From Roseburia_C sp900315735 (lineage in GTDB: Bacteria; Bacillota; Clostridia; Lachnospirales; Lachnospiraceae), in NCBI GenBank assembly GCA_052118425.1, contig JBQKHF010000001.1: 64,000 nt of DNA. One strand, written 5' to 3'. The position numbers were made by a program, and so were the translations under genes. Under the pieces are notes generated by a model. The model searched no databases. It was not told the DNA's origin and saw only the letters and a program-made list of their open reading frames with translations. Numbering within the stretch: the first letter of the stretch is position 1; each line of letters starts with the position of its first letter. Positions 40,550-49,462 of this stretch are shown here, piece after piece.

Positions 40550-41647
40550 ATGAAAATACCATTTGTGTCATTTGAGAAAATGCATGATGAAATCAAGGAC
40601 GAACTTACCGGAAAATTTCAGCAGGTTTTAGCAAAAAACTGGTTTATCCAGGGAGAAGAATTAGCAAAGTTTGAAGAAGAGTATGCCGCATATTGTGGCG
40701 TGAAATACTGTGTCGGTGTAGGCAACGGACTGGATGCACTGTTTCTTCCACTGAAAGCATATGGAATCGGGACAGGCGATGAAGTCATTGTTCCATCCAA
40801 TACCTTTATTGCAACTGCACTGGCAGTTTCTTATACAGGTGCAACTCCGGTATTTGTAGAGCCGACTTTAGAGTCCTTTGACATTGACCCGGCAAGAATC
40901 GAAGAGAAGATTACCGATAAGACCAAAGCAATTATGGCAGTACATCTTTATGGACAGCCGGCACCAATGGATGAAATCATGGAGATTGCAAAACGTCACA
41001 ATCTGAAAGTAATCGAAGATTCTGCACAGGCACATGGCGCACTCTATAAGGGAAAACATGTGGGAAGTCTTGGAGACGGAGCCGGATTCAGCTTTTATCC
41101 GGGCAAGAACTTAGGTGCATTAGGAGATGCCGGAGCTTTTGTAACCAATGATAAAGAGCTGGCAGATAAAGTACGTGCCCTTGGCAACTATGGTTCTGAT
41201 TATAAATATCATCATATCTATCAGGGAAATAACTCCAGACTGGATGAGATGCAGGCAGCTTTCTTAAGAATTAAATTAAAGAATTTAGACCGCTGGAATG
41301 CAAACCGTATTGAGACAGCAGAGAAATATCTTGCTGGAATTAAGAATCCGGAAATCGCTCTGCCAACTATAATGCCGGATACGAAGCATGTATTCCATAT
41401 CTTTGCAATCCGCTGTGCACGCAGGGATGAATTAGAGAAGTTCTTAAATGAAAAGGGAATTGGAACCAATAAACATTATCCGATTCCAATGCATCTGCAG
41501 GGCGCATATGAAAGCCTTGGTATCAAAAAGGGAGAGCTTCCACTGGCAGAAGAGATTTCTGCAACAGAGCTTAGCATTCCGATGTATTATGGAATGACAG
41601 AGGAAGAAACCGGATATGTCATTGATGCAATCAATGCATTCAAATAG
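40550..41647 (+). CDS. fdtB: dTDP-3-amino-3,6-dideoxyhexose transaminase (FdtB/QdtB)
   Basis: A PLP-dependent DegT-type aminotransferase of 365 residues that aminates the 3-keto sugar produced by the preceding ketoisomerase. Motifs: KIPFVSF, GNGLDALFLPLKAYG, VPSNTFIATALAVSYTGA, AVHLYGQPAPMDEI, EDSAQAHGA, the PLP lysine in FYPGKNLGALGDAGA near residue 185, and NYGSDYKYHH with the YQGNNSRLDEMQAA segment. It is the standard FdtB/QdtB length and signature, distinct from the WecE-type enzyme at 26428. The acetyltransferase-like protein that follows could N-acylate the product to dTDP-Fuc3NAc or dTDP-Qui3NAc. Confidence 0.87.
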   Translation: MKIPFVSFEKMHDEIKDELTGKFQQVLAKNWFIQGEELAKFEEEYAAYCGVKYCVGVGNGLDALFLPLKAYGIGTGDEVIVPSNTFIATALAVSYTGATPVFVEPTLESFDIDPARIEEKITDKTKAIMAVHLYGQPAPMDEIMEIAKRHNLKVIEDSAQAHGALYKGKHVGSLGDGAGFSFYPGKNLGALGDAGAFVTNDKELADKVRALGNYGSDYKYHHIYQGNNSRLDEMQAAFLRIKLKNLDRWNANRIETAEKYLAGIKNPEIALPTIMPDTKHVFHIFAIRCARRDELEKFLNEKGIGTNKHYPIPMHLQGAYESLGIKKGELPLAEEISATELSIPMYYGMTEEETGYVIDAINAFK

Positions 41648-41660
41648 AAGAGGAGAGACT

Positions 41661-42650
41661 ATGTTTCGATTTGAAAAATATGAGGACAGTTTAGAGGAAC
41701 AGTGGGATAAATTTATCGCAGAAAAATCCATAAACGGAACCTTTTTACAGAGCCGCCGGTTCTTCAATTATCATCCGGCAGGCAGATTTAAAGATGTATC
41801 TTTGGTAGTATATAATGAGAAAAATAATATTGCAGCACTGATTCCGGCATGTGAATTAGAGCAGGATGGGAAAAAGGTATTTTTCTCCCATAAAGGAACC
41901 ACCTTTGGCGGTATCATTATCGACAAGAAGCATCACAATGCCAAACATGTAGTGGTATTAGTAGAAGAATTAAAGGATTATCTTAAGGAGCAGGGCTATG
42001 ATGAGGCTTATCTTAAGATGACTTCCGATATTTTCTCAGAAGTAGAAAGTGATTTATTCCAGTATGCATTCCAGCATGCAGGCTATACGGAGCATAAGGA
42101 ACTGAGTACTTATGTAAACTATGCTACCTATAAAGAGGCAATTCTATCTAACTTTGCACAGGGAAAACGTACCAATGTCCACAACTGTGAGAAGGAAGGT
42201 CTGGAATGCAGACCGCTGACGACAGATGATGAGATTAAAGAATTCTATGATATTCTCTGTGAGAACCTTTCCAAGTATGATACCAAACCGGTACATACTT
42301 TAGCAGAGCTTTTGGATTTCAAGAATGTCCGTTTCCCGGAGGAATGCGGCTTCTTTGGCATCTTTAAAGAGGATGAAATGTTAGCTGGCTCCATGATGTT
42401 CTACTTTGATAAGGTAGGTTGTGCCCATACACAGTATCTTGCAGCAAGACAGGCATTTAATAAATTAAGCCCGATGACCTTTATGTATTATTCCATGATT
42501 GTGGAAATGAAGAATCGCGGCTATAAACGGATTTCCTGGGGAACAGCAACCGAAGATTTAGGTAATTACCTGAACATGGGACTGATTACCAGCAAAGAAG
42601 ACTTCGGAAGTTCTTATTGTAATAACCTGACCTACTCAATTACATTGTAG
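41661..42650 (+). CDS. GNAT/FemAB-like N-acyltransferase
   Basis: A 329-residue protein with two GNAT-like halves, as in the FemAB/BioF2-type acetyltransferases: N-terminal FEKYEDSLEEQWDKFIAEKS and GTFLQSRRFF, then FSHKGTTFGGI, and a C-terminal half with FFGIFKEDEMLAGSMMFYF and YLAARQAFNKLSPMTFMYYSM. GAGGAG lies nine bases before the ATG at 41661; the upstream in-frame ATG at 41616 falls inside fdtB and is unlikely. Position behind fdtA and fdtB suggests it N-acetylates or otherwise N-acylates the 3-amino sugar, although the known FdtC/QdtC enzymes use a hexapeptide fold. Function is inferred from context. Confidence 0.72.
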   Translation: MFRFEKYEDSLEEQWDKFIAEKSINGTFLQSRRFFNYHPAGRFKDVSLVVYNEKNNIAALIPACELEQDGKKVFFSHKGTTFGGIIIDKKHHNAKHVVVLVEELKDYLKEQGYDEAYLKMTSDIFSEVESDLFQYAFQHAGYTEHKELSTYVNYATYKEAILSNFAQGKRTNVHNCEKEGLECRPLTTDDEIKEFYDILCENLSKYDTKPVHTLAELLDFKNVRFPEECGFFGIFKEDEMLAGSMMFYFDKVGCAHTQYLAARQAFNKLSPMTFMYYSMIVEMKNRGYKRISWGTATEDLGNYLNMGLITSKEDFGSSYCNNLTYSITL

Positions 42651-42665
42651 GCACTGGAGGATAGT

Positions 42666-43673
42666 ATGAAAGTAAGCGTCCTTGTGACTTTTTATAATCA
42701 GGAAGATTATGTGGATGAGGCATTGCAGAGTGTCTTTGACCAGAAATGTGATTTTGATTTTGAGGTGCTGATTGGTGACGATGGTTCTACCGATGGCACT
42801 ATGGCAAAATTACAGGAATGGAAGCAGAAATATCCGGACAGAATGGAAATCTATGTGATGGACCGGGAACCTGGCGTGAAATATAACAGCAGCCAGCGGG
42901 CATCAAGAAATCGTCTGAACCTTTTGCAGTATGTGAAGGGTGAGTATTTTGCTTATCTCGATGGGGATGATTTCTATATCGATGACCATAAACTGCAGAA
43001 GCAGGTAGAGATTATGGATCAGCCGGAAAATGCAAAATATGCAGTCTGTGCCCACAATGTCTATGCCTATGATGAAAAGACCAAAGAGAATACACCATTT
43101 TTAAACTGCAATCATACGATGAAATTAAAGGGAACTACCTACTGGGGACGTTTCTATTTCCATCCGGATTCTATTCTGATGCGAAGTGCGTATATCAAGG
43201 ATATTCCGATGGATGTGGTAGCAGATTATTTTAATGATAATACCATTACTTTCTGTTTTATCAAACATGGGGATGTATATTATATGCCTGATATTATGGC
43301 AAGCTATCGCCAGACCGGAGACGGCATCTGGACGGGCAATTCCCAGTTTATCAACTATCTTAGGAATATGATGGACTATGACTTAGAACAGAAGATTGCA
43401 CCGGAATTTACCCGCTACAGTCTCGTACGTCACCGGGCAGATATGAGCTTCATGCATAAATGCAAGGAACAGCCGGCCGGAGAAAAGGTGGCTTTCTATG
43501 AAGATAAGATAAAAAAAGACGGACTTACGGTATCCGAAGCGTGGTTAGAATATTGCAAGACCGGAAAGATGTCTGATAAAAAGGCATTAAAATTATACCG
43601 GAAGGCAATGTTTTGGTATTTTGTCTGCCATGTAAAATGGCTGCTCATTGACAGTTTATTATTACACAATTAG
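42666..43673 (+). CDS. GT2 glycosyltransferase
   Basis: A 335-residue GT-A enzyme: VSVLVTFYNQEDYVDEAL, EVLIGDDGSTDGT, YFAYLDGDDFYID (intact D-x-D) and PDSILMRSAYIK. The C-terminal ~100 residues are helical and basic with a hydrophobic end (AMFWYFVCHVKWLLIDSLLL), suggesting membrane association. Fifteen bases separate it from the previous gene, with GGAGG upstream of the start. It is one of a run of cytoplasmic transferases for the repeat unit. Donor and acceptor are unknown. Confidence 0.82.
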   Translation: MKVSVLVTFYNQEDYVDEALQSVFDQKCDFDFEVLIGDDGSTDGTMAKLQEWKQKYPDRMEIYVMDREPGVKYNSSQRASRNRLNLLQYVKGEYFAYLDGDDFYIDDHKLQKQVEIMDQPENAKYAVCAHNVYAYDEKTKENTPFLNCNHTMKLKGTTYWGRFYFHPDSILMRSAYIKDIPMDVVADYFNDNTITFCFIKHGDVYYMPDIMASYRQTGDGIWTGNSQFINYLRNMMDYDLEQKIAPEFTRYSLVRHRADMSFMHKCKEQPAGEKVAFYEDKIKKDGLTVSEAWLEYCKTGKMSDKKALKLYRKAMFWYFVCHVKWLLIDSLLLHN

Positions 43674-43683
43674 GATATCTGAA

Positions 43684-44616
43684 ATGGATGGAATAAAGAT
43701 GAGTGAGAAGAAAAAATTTGGCTTTGTGGTATTGCATTATTGTACCCTTGATATGACAAAGAAGTGTATTGCGGCAATTCAGGAGAAAATGGCGCAGGCT
43801 GATTATGAAATTGTGGTAGTAGATAATGCATCCGGCAACGGAACCGGCAAAGATTTAGCAGAGGGCTATAAAGATACAGAGCATGTAAGTGTTCTTTTAA
43901 GTAAGGAAAATCTCGGCTTTGCAAAAGGCAACAATCTTGGCTATGTATATGCAAGAGAAGAGCTGCACTGTGATTTTATCTGCGTGATGAATAATGATGT
44001 GATTTTATTGCAGGATAATTTTGCACAGCTGGTAGAGGCTGCCTATGAAGCCCATCAGTTTGCCGTCATGGGACCGCATATTGAATTAAAGGATGGCAGG
44101 GAAAATGCCATGTATTATGAAATTGCATCCATTGATGGCTTGAAAAAGGAACGTCATGTATATGAAACGAGATTAAAGCATATTACCTCTTCCATTTATC
44201 CGCTGTGGAATCTTTGGGACAGAGCAAAGCTGTTGCTTCGCATTTTCCTTGGAAAGATTCATGTCATGCCGGAATTAAAGAAACACGAAGACTGTACAGA
44301 AGGCTCTCTGGAATATCAGGACGAACTGGTATTGCATGGCTGCTGTCTGATTTTCTCACCGATTTATCTTGAAAAATTTAAAGATGCATTCGTACCGGAG
44401 ACTTTTATGTTCCGGGAAGAGGAGCTTTTGTATTTAAGATGTAAAGAAGCAAAGATACCGATGGTATACTGTCCGGAGGTAAGAATTCTTCATCTTGAGG
44501 ATATTTCTACGGATTATATTTATAAGACCGAGCGCAAAAAAGAAATCTTTAATCTGGAGAATCAGATTAAATCACTTGGAATTCTCATTGAACATTTAGA
44601 GGCAATGCAGAAGTAA
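43684..44616 (+). CDS. GT2 glycosyltransferase, WbbL-like
   Basis: A 310-residue GT2 of the WbbL/rhamnosyltransferase group: FGFVVLHYCTLDMTKKC, EIVVVDNASGNGT, ENLGFAKGNNLGY, FICVMNNDVILLQ and HGCCLIFSPIYLEKF, then FMFREEELLYLRCKEA and HLEDIST. These NxGFaxgnN and NND motifs characterise WbbL-type transferases. The start at 43684 is eight bases from an AGGA; an ATG at 43699 (SEKKKFGF) is nearly as good, so the N-terminal five residues are uncertain. It stands just before the second flippase gene, in the same operon. Confidence 0.82.
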   Translation: MDGIKMSEKKKFGFVVLHYCTLDMTKKCIAAIQEKMAQADYEIVVVDNASGNGTGKDLAEGYKDTEHVSVLLSKENLGFAKGNNLGYVYAREELHCDFICVMNNDVILLQDNFAQLVEAAYEAHQFAVMGPHIELKDGRENAMYYEIASIDGLKKERHVYETRLKHITSSIYPLWNLWDRAKLLLRIFLGKIHVMPELKKHEDCTEGSLEYQDELVLHGCCLIFSPIYLEKFKDAFVPETFMFREEELLYLRCKEAKIPMVYCPEVRILHLEDISTDYIYKTERKKEIFNLENQIKSLGILIEHLEAMQK

Positions 44617-44631
44617 CAGCGAGGACATATT

Positions 44632-46104
44632 GTGAAAGAAGTAAAATCAATCAAATTTAACTTTATAATGAATCTGATTCGGGTTTTGATGACGATATTA
44701 TTTCCACTGATTACTTATCCGTATGCAACGCGGGTACTGAATTCTGCCGGAGTGGGACGGGCTGCCTATGTAGCATCCATCGTCAGCTATTTTCAGCTGG
44801 TAGCATCCTTTGGTGTCAACAATTATGCCATTACAGAGGGTGCAAAAATCCGTGACGACAGAGCAAAATTAAATAAATTTGCTTCGGAAATGTTTTTTAT
44901 CAATCTGGTATTTACGGTGCTTGCCTATATCGGATTCGCAGGAGCGTTGTTCCTGCCGAAGTTTGACGGCTATGAAATGTTGCTGTTAATCAGCAGTTCT
45001 ACGGTTCTATTTACCACCCTTGGTATGGAATGGCTCTATGAACTGTTGGAAGAGTATGAGTATATTACGATTCGTTCTGTCATTTTCCAGGTAGTAGCAC
45101 TTGTAATGCTATTTGTGCTGGTACGGAATGAAGGTGATGTGGCATGGTATGTGGCATTGACTGCGGTATCTACCGTTGGCTCCGGTGTGCTGAATTTTAT
45201 TCACAGCAGACATTACATCCATTTATTTGAGACAAGAGTCCGCTGGGCAGATATCAAGGTTCATATGAAGCCGATGGTATATATGTTTGGCGTTTCGATA
45301 GCATCTGTTATCTATCTCAATTCTGACATTACGATGTTAGGATGGATGAAGGGAGATAAGGATGCGGGAATCTATACAACGGCATCTAAGATGAATCAGG
45401 TTTTGTGTACGCTGATTAAATCTTTGAGTACGGTTATCATGCCTAGGATGGCATATTATCTTGAAAATGACCAGAAGGATAACTTTGACCGGCTGTTAAA
45501 ACAGGCATTCCGTTTTATGATGATGTTAATTGTACCATGTATGGTGGGCATGCTTTTAATTTCGCCGGAAGTCATTCATCTGATATCCGGTAAGAATTAC
45601 AGCGAGTTTTTCCCAAGTGTTACAACATCGAGAATTCTTGCCATCAATTTGTTCTTCTCGCCGATTAACGGCTTTATTGCATATCAGATATTTATGCCAA
45701 AGAAGAAAGAGAAGATTATTTTCTGGGCAACCTTGGGTGGCGCAATCAGTAACCTTATCATTAACTACCTGCTGATTCCGGTATTAAGCTACGATGGAGC
45801 AGCAATTGCTACCGTACTGGCAGAGGCAATGGTAATGTTAATCTGTATTATCTTAGGACATAAGATGATACCATTCAAGGGAATGATGCAGGGCATCTGG
45901 AGATATGTCATAGCATCTGTTCCAATGGTCATTGCATATGTACTGCTTCAGAAAGTAACTTTCAGCAGTTATTTGATTTATATGTTCCTGATGATTATAA
46001 TTGGAGTAGCAACCTATGGCATTATGCTTTTAATCTTAGGGGATGAACTGGTGCGTGAAGAAGTACGCATGATATTTGGAAAATTGAAACACAATGAAAA
46101 ATAA
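44632..46104 (+). CDS. Oligosaccharide flippase, Wzx/MOP superfamily (copy 2)
   Basis: A 490-residue polytopic protein (about 14 helices by eye) of the polysaccharide-type MOP exporters: KFNFIMNLIRVLMTILFPLITYPYATRVL (split: residues ~8-35), AGVGRAAYVASIVSYFQLVA, and GWMKGDKDAGIYTTASKMNQV near residue 240. It is predicted to flip the completed undecaprenyl-diphosphate repeat unit. The start is GTG at 44632, six bases after GAGGA; the next ATG (residue 13) would lose the first conserved residues. It is not notably AT-rich, unlike the flippase at 3132, and lies among the GT2 genes, making it the likely exporter for this operon's own glycan. Confidence 0.88.
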   Translation: MKEVKSIKFNFIMNLIRVLMTILFPLITYPYATRVLNSAGVGRAAYVASIVSYFQLVASFGVNNYAITEGAKIRDDRAKLNKFASEMFFINLVFTVLAYIGFAGALFLPKFDGYEMLLLISSSTVLFTTLGMEWLYELLEEYEYITIRSVIFQVVALVMLFVLVRNEGDVAWYVALTAVSTVGSGVLNFIHSRHYIHLFETRVRWADIKVHMKPMVYMFGVSIASVIYLNSDITMLGWMKGDKDAGIYTTASKMNQVLCTLIKSLSTVIMPRMAYYLENDQKDNFDRLLKQAFRFMMMLIVPCMVGMLLISPEVIHLISGKNYSEFFPSVTTSRILAINLFFSPINGFIAYQIFMPKKKEKIIFWATLGGAISNLIINYLLIPVLSYDGAAIATVLAEAMVMLICIILGHKMIPFKGMMQGIWRYVIASVPMVIAYVLLQKVTFSSYLIYMFLMIIIGVATYGIMLLILGDELVREEVRMIFGKLKHNEK

Positions 46105-46115
46105 GGAGGATACAC

Positions 46116-47300
46116 ATGAAAATTGCAGTAGCAGGAACCGGTTATGTGGGATTGTCAAATTCCATTTTATTAGCACAGAATAATGAGGTATGGGCAGTCG
46201 ATATTGTTGAAGAGAAAGTCGATCTGATTAATCATAAGAAATCTCCAATCGTCGATAAGGAGATTGAAGAATATTTAGCAGAAAAACCATTGAATCTGCG
46301 GGCTACCACAGATGCAAAGGCAGCATATGAAGGAGCAGATTTCATTATTATTTCCACTCCGACCAACTATGATGAGAAGAAGAATTACTTTGATACATCA
46401 TCCGTGGAAGCTGTAATCAAGCTGGTTATGGAATATGCACCGGATGCAATTATGGTTATCAAATCTACAGTTCCGGTTGGTTATACCGAGAAAGTAAGAG
46501 CACAGTTTGGCAGCAAGAATATTATTTTCTCACCGGAATTCTTAAGAGAAGGAAGAGCATTATATGATAACCTCTATCCATCCCGTATCGTAGTGGGATA
46601 TCCGAAAGAGGATGAAAGCTTAAGAACAAAGGCAGAAGAGTTTGCCGGCTTATTAAAACAGGGTGCTATCAAAGAGGATATTCCGGTATTATTAGCACAC
46701 CTTACCGAGGCAGAAGCAATCAAATTATTTGCAAATACTTATCTTGCACTGCGTGTTTCCTACTTTAATGAGCTGGATACCTATGCAGAGGTAAGAGGAT
46801 TAAATACCAAGCAGATTATCGAAGGTGTAGGCTTAGACCCACGAATCGGTAATTACTATAACAATCCATCCTTCGGATACGGCGGATACTGCCTGCCAAA
46901 GGATACCAAGCAGTTACTGGCAAATTATGCGGACGTTCCAAATGATATTATCGGAGCAATCGTTGCAGCCAATACGACAAGAAAAGATTTCATTGCACAG
47001 CAGATTTTAGATAGAAATCCTTCTGTAGTAGGTATTTATCGTCTGACCATGAAGACCAATTCCGATAACTTCCGCCAGTCTTCTATTCAGGGCGTTATGA
47101 AACGTCTGAAAGCAAAGGGCATCGAAGTAGTCATTTATGAGCCAACCTTAAAGGATGACAGCTTCTATAATTCCAAAGTAATCCGTGACTTAGACGAGTT
47201 CAAGAAGATGTCCGATGTTATTGTATCCAACCGTAACAGTGCAGACTTAGAGGATGTGCAGGACAAGGTATATACCAGAGATATTTATGACAGAGATTAA
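46116..47300 (+). CDS. ugd: UDP-glucose 6-dehydrogenase-like nucleotide-sugar dehydrogenase
   Basis: A 394-residue NAD-dependent four-electron dehydrogenase that oxidises UDP-glucose (or a related UDP-hexose) to the uronic acid. It starts IAVAGTGYVGLSNSILLA (GxGxxG), has ISTPTNYDEKKNYFDTSSVE, IKSTVPVGYTE, FSPEFLREGRALYDNLYPSR, the catalytic Cys in GYGGYCLPKDTKQL near residue 255, and YRLTMKTNSDNFRQSS in the C-terminal UDP-binding domain. Length and motifs match the short bacterial Ugd. GGAGG precedes the start by nine bases. It implies a uronic acid (glucuronic, or galacturonic after epimerisation) in the polysaccharide. Confidence 0.93.
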   Translation: MKIAVAGTGYVGLSNSILLAQNNEVWAVDIVEEKVDLINHKKSPIVDKEIEEYLAEKPLNLRATTDAKAAYEGADFIIISTPTNYDEKKNYFDTSSVEAVIKLVMEYAPDAIMVIKSTVPVGYTEKVRAQFGSKNIIFSPEFLREGRALYDNLYPSRIVVGYPKEDESLRTKAEEFAGLLKQGAIKEDIPVLLAHLTEAEAIKLFANTYLALRVSYFNELDTYAEVRGLNTKQIIEGVGLDPRIGNYYNNPSFGYGGYCLPKDTKQLLANYADVPNDIIGAIVAANTTRKDFIAQQILDRNPSVVGIYRLTMKTNSDNFRQSSIQGVMKRLKAKGIEVVIYEPTLKDDSFYNSKVIRDLDEFKKMSDVIVSNRNSADLEDVQDKVYTRDIYDRD

Positions 47301-47333
47301 TTTTAGAAAATAAAGCTGCCTGATTAGAACGAC

Positions 47334-47361
47334 GAGATTAGCGCAGTGAGATTAGAGCAGT
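47334..47361. repeat. 14-bp tandem repeat upstream of a GT2 gene
   Basis: GAGATTAGCGCAGT (47334-47347) is followed directly by GAGATTAGAGCAGT (47348-47361), one mismatch, with a decayed third copy before them. It stands just upstream of the AAGGAG of the next gene. Comparable small tandem repeats occur at 11954. Confidence 0.7.
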
Positions 47362-47377
47362 GAAAAAAGGAGACAAG

Positions 47378-49066
47378 ATGAAACTGAGCCTTTATAACCT
47401 CAGAAAAGGTTTCCGATATTTAAAAAATTATGGCTTAAAGGAATTCTTCATCCGCCTGAAAGAAAAAGGAGAACCGGAGCAGATTTCCTATGCGGAATAT
47501 GCAGCAGGCCATAAGGTAACAGAAGCACAACTTAAGATACAGACAAAAGAATCTGATAAGTGGTCCTATCGACCGCTTATCAGTTGTGTTTATATGGGAG
47601 AAAATAGAGAAGATGCGTTGGCTATGTTAGAACAGCAGAGCTATACCAACTGGAATGTAACCTGTATCAGCAAGCTTGGCACTGGAAAAGAACTGGAACT
47701 TTCCGGGGAATACGCAGCTCTTATTGAGGCGGGTGACACCATAGAACCGGATGCTTTATACGAGCTTGCCCATGCCATTGCTTTTTCAAAAGAGACAAAG
47801 CAGTCAGGAATTCACTGGGAAGAAATCGGAAAGCCGGATTTGATTTATACGGATGAAGATGTCAGATGTCCGGATGAAACAAAGACAACAGAGACAGCAG
47901 AGCCTCTTTTAAAGCCGGACTTCAGCCCGGATTATCTGGAAAGCTACTGCTATATCAGACATTTATGCTGCATCAGAAAAACGGTATTCCTGCAGGCACT
48001 GAAAGAAAATGACGGAAATCCTGCAATAGAAGACCTGATTCGCCGGGCGGCAAAACAGTCAGACTGTATCCTTCATATTCCAAAGGTGCTCTATCATACC
48101 GGGGCTCAACATGTGCCAAAGGTAGAACGTGCACCAGAGATAGAATATACAACGGAGTCAGCAGAGCAGTCAGAAGAATCAAAGACAGCAGGCAGTAACG
48201 AAAAGCAGCCGCCGCTGGTATCCATTCTGATACCCAATAAAGACGAAAAAGCTTCTTTGGAAAAATGCATCGCATCTATTCAGCGGGGCAGCTACCGGAA
48301 TTATGAGATTATCATTATAGAAAATAACAGCAAAAGCGAAGAAATCTTTGCATATTACAAAGAATTGGAGCTGCAGTATCCGAATATCCGTGTAGTAGAA
48401 TGGAAACCGCAGATACCGGGTACCTTTAATTATTCAGCCATTAATAATTATGGCGCATCCTTTGCAAAGGGCGAATATCTTTTGCTTTTAAATAATGACA
48501 TCGAGATTATAACGAAGGACTATATGGAGCAGATGCTTGCGTTGTGTGAAAAGGAACATACCGGAGCAGTGGGCGCAAAGCTTTATTACCCGGATGATAC
48601 GATACAGCATGCCGGAATTGTCATTGGCATCGGTGGACACGCCAGAGGAATTGCAGCTAATATGTGTGTGGGGCAGGCACGCAGCGACAGCGGATATATG
48701 CACAGAGCCAGCCTGCGGCAGAATTTAAGTGCTGCCACAGCCGCGTTTCTTATGGTGCCGGCGAAGGTGTTCCGGGAAGTGAATGGATTCTGCGAGGATT
48801 TATCGGTAGCATTTAATGATGTGGATTTGTGCCTTAAAATCCGAAAGAAGGGTTATCTTATTATCTATGAGCCGTCTGTGGAAGCATATCATTATGAATC
48901 AAAGTCCAGAGGGCAGGAAGACACAGAAGAGAAAGTACAGCGTTTTCAGGAAGAGATTGAATATATGAGAACCCACTGGAATGATATTTTAAGGCAGGGA
49001 GACCCTTATTATCATCCGGGACTGACCCGGTACCGGACGGATTATTCTCTGGGACAAAACCGCTAA
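47378..49066 (+). CDS. GT2 glycosyltransferase with degenerate first and intact second domain
   Basis: A 562-residue relative of the large tandem GT2 at 23924. The first domain (about residues 65-260) is recognisable (PLISCVYMGENRED, LIYTDEDVRC, PDFSPDYLESYCYIRHLCC) but the DHDD metal motif is replaced by IEAGDTIEP, and the usual nucleotide-binding part is shortened. The second domain (from VSILIPNKD near 282) is complete: IIIENNS, LLLNNDIEII, DTIQHAGIVIG, ATAAFLMVPAKV and FNDVDLCLKIRKKGY. It therefore probably transfers one sugar with the second domain only. The start at 47378 is five bases after AAGGAG; a GTG at 47360 is an alternative with a poor site. Confidence 0.83.
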   Translation: MKLSLYNLRKGFRYLKNYGLKEFFIRLKEKGEPEQISYAEYAAGHKVTEAQLKIQTKESDKWSYRPLISCVYMGENREDALAMLEQQSYTNWNVTCISKLGTGKELELSGEYAALIEAGDTIEPDALYELAHAIAFSKETKQSGIHWEEIGKPDLIYTDEDVRCPDETKTTETAEPLLKPDFSPDYLESYCYIRHLCCIRKTVFLQALKENDGNPAIEDLIRRAAKQSDCILHIPKVLYHTGAQHVPKVERAPEIEYTTESAEQSEESKTAGSNEKQPPLVSILIPNKDEKASLEKCIASIQRGSYRNYEIIIIENNSKSEEIFAYYKELELQYPNIRVVEWKPQIPGTFNYSAINNYGASFAKGEYLLLLNNDIEIITKDYMEQMLALCEKEHTGAVGAKLYYPDDTIQHAGIVIGIGGHARGIAANMCVGQARSDSGYMHRASLRQNLSAATAAFLMVPAKVFREVNGFCEDLSVAFNDVDLCLKIRKKGYLIIYEPSVEAYHYESKSRGQEDTEEKVQRFQEEIEYMRTHWNDILRQGDPYYHPGLTRYRTDYSLGQNR

Positions 49067-49147
49067 AGCATTGCAGGATTTACAAGAAAGTGGTAACTTT
49101 GTAACTGGATAGAGAGAAAAAGAAGTAACAGGGAGGTAGAGTTACAC

Positions 49148-49345
49148 ATGATGAAAGTTTATATTTGCCCGAAATGTGGCTGGATACGAACGGTTTCAAG
49201 AAGAAATGAAGTGGAATGTTTTAAATGTGGAAATGTAAAGATGGTTCTGACGAAGGTTCCTTATGAAAAATATGGTCAGATGAGTGAAAAAGAACGAAAG
49301 GACTATTCGGAAAGCTGGCTTTATATCCACCGGAACAGCCGGTAG
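49148..49345 (+). CDS. Small zinc-ribbon protein
   Basis: A 65-residue protein with two CxxC pairs, YICPKCGW and ECFKCGN, separated by 15 residues, followed by a helical, charged tail (KVPYEKYGQMSEKERKDYSE). This predicts a rubredoxin-like zinc ribbon. Start ATG at 49148 after GGGAGGT with a ten-base gap; ATG 49151 follows immediately. It lies between a transferase and the initiating glycosyltransferase gene, in the same direction. No function is assigned; a regulatory or assembly role is possible. A chance reading frame is unlikely given the cysteine spacing and ribosome binding site. Confidence 0.65.
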   Translation: MMKVYICPKCGWIRTVSRRNEVECFKCGNVKMVLTKVPYEKYGQMSEKERKDYSESWLYIHRNSR

Positions 49346-49389
49346 GAAAATGACACAATTTTTTCACAGAAAATTAAGAAAGAATTCGG

Positions 49390-49419
49390 TTGTACCTGAC
49401 AGGGTAGGACTGGTATAAT
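49390..49419 (+). promoter_or_regulatory. Predicted promoter upstream of the initiating transferase
   Basis: -35 TTGTAC (49390-49395), 18-base spacer, consensus -10 TATAAT (49414-49419) with extended TGG. It lies 44 bases before the ATG at 49463 and could make the initiating-transferase/GT genes independent of upstream readthrough. Confidence 0.65.
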
Positions 49420-49462
49420 ATTCCTAAAAAGATGGCTTGTATTGCATAAGAGGGAATAGATT

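Noticed and set aside
49336..49350. ACCGG-AACAG-CCGGT hairpin at the end of the zinc-ribbon gene
   Set aside because: Only five pairs, overlaps coding sequence and lacks a following T-run, so it is not called a terminator.
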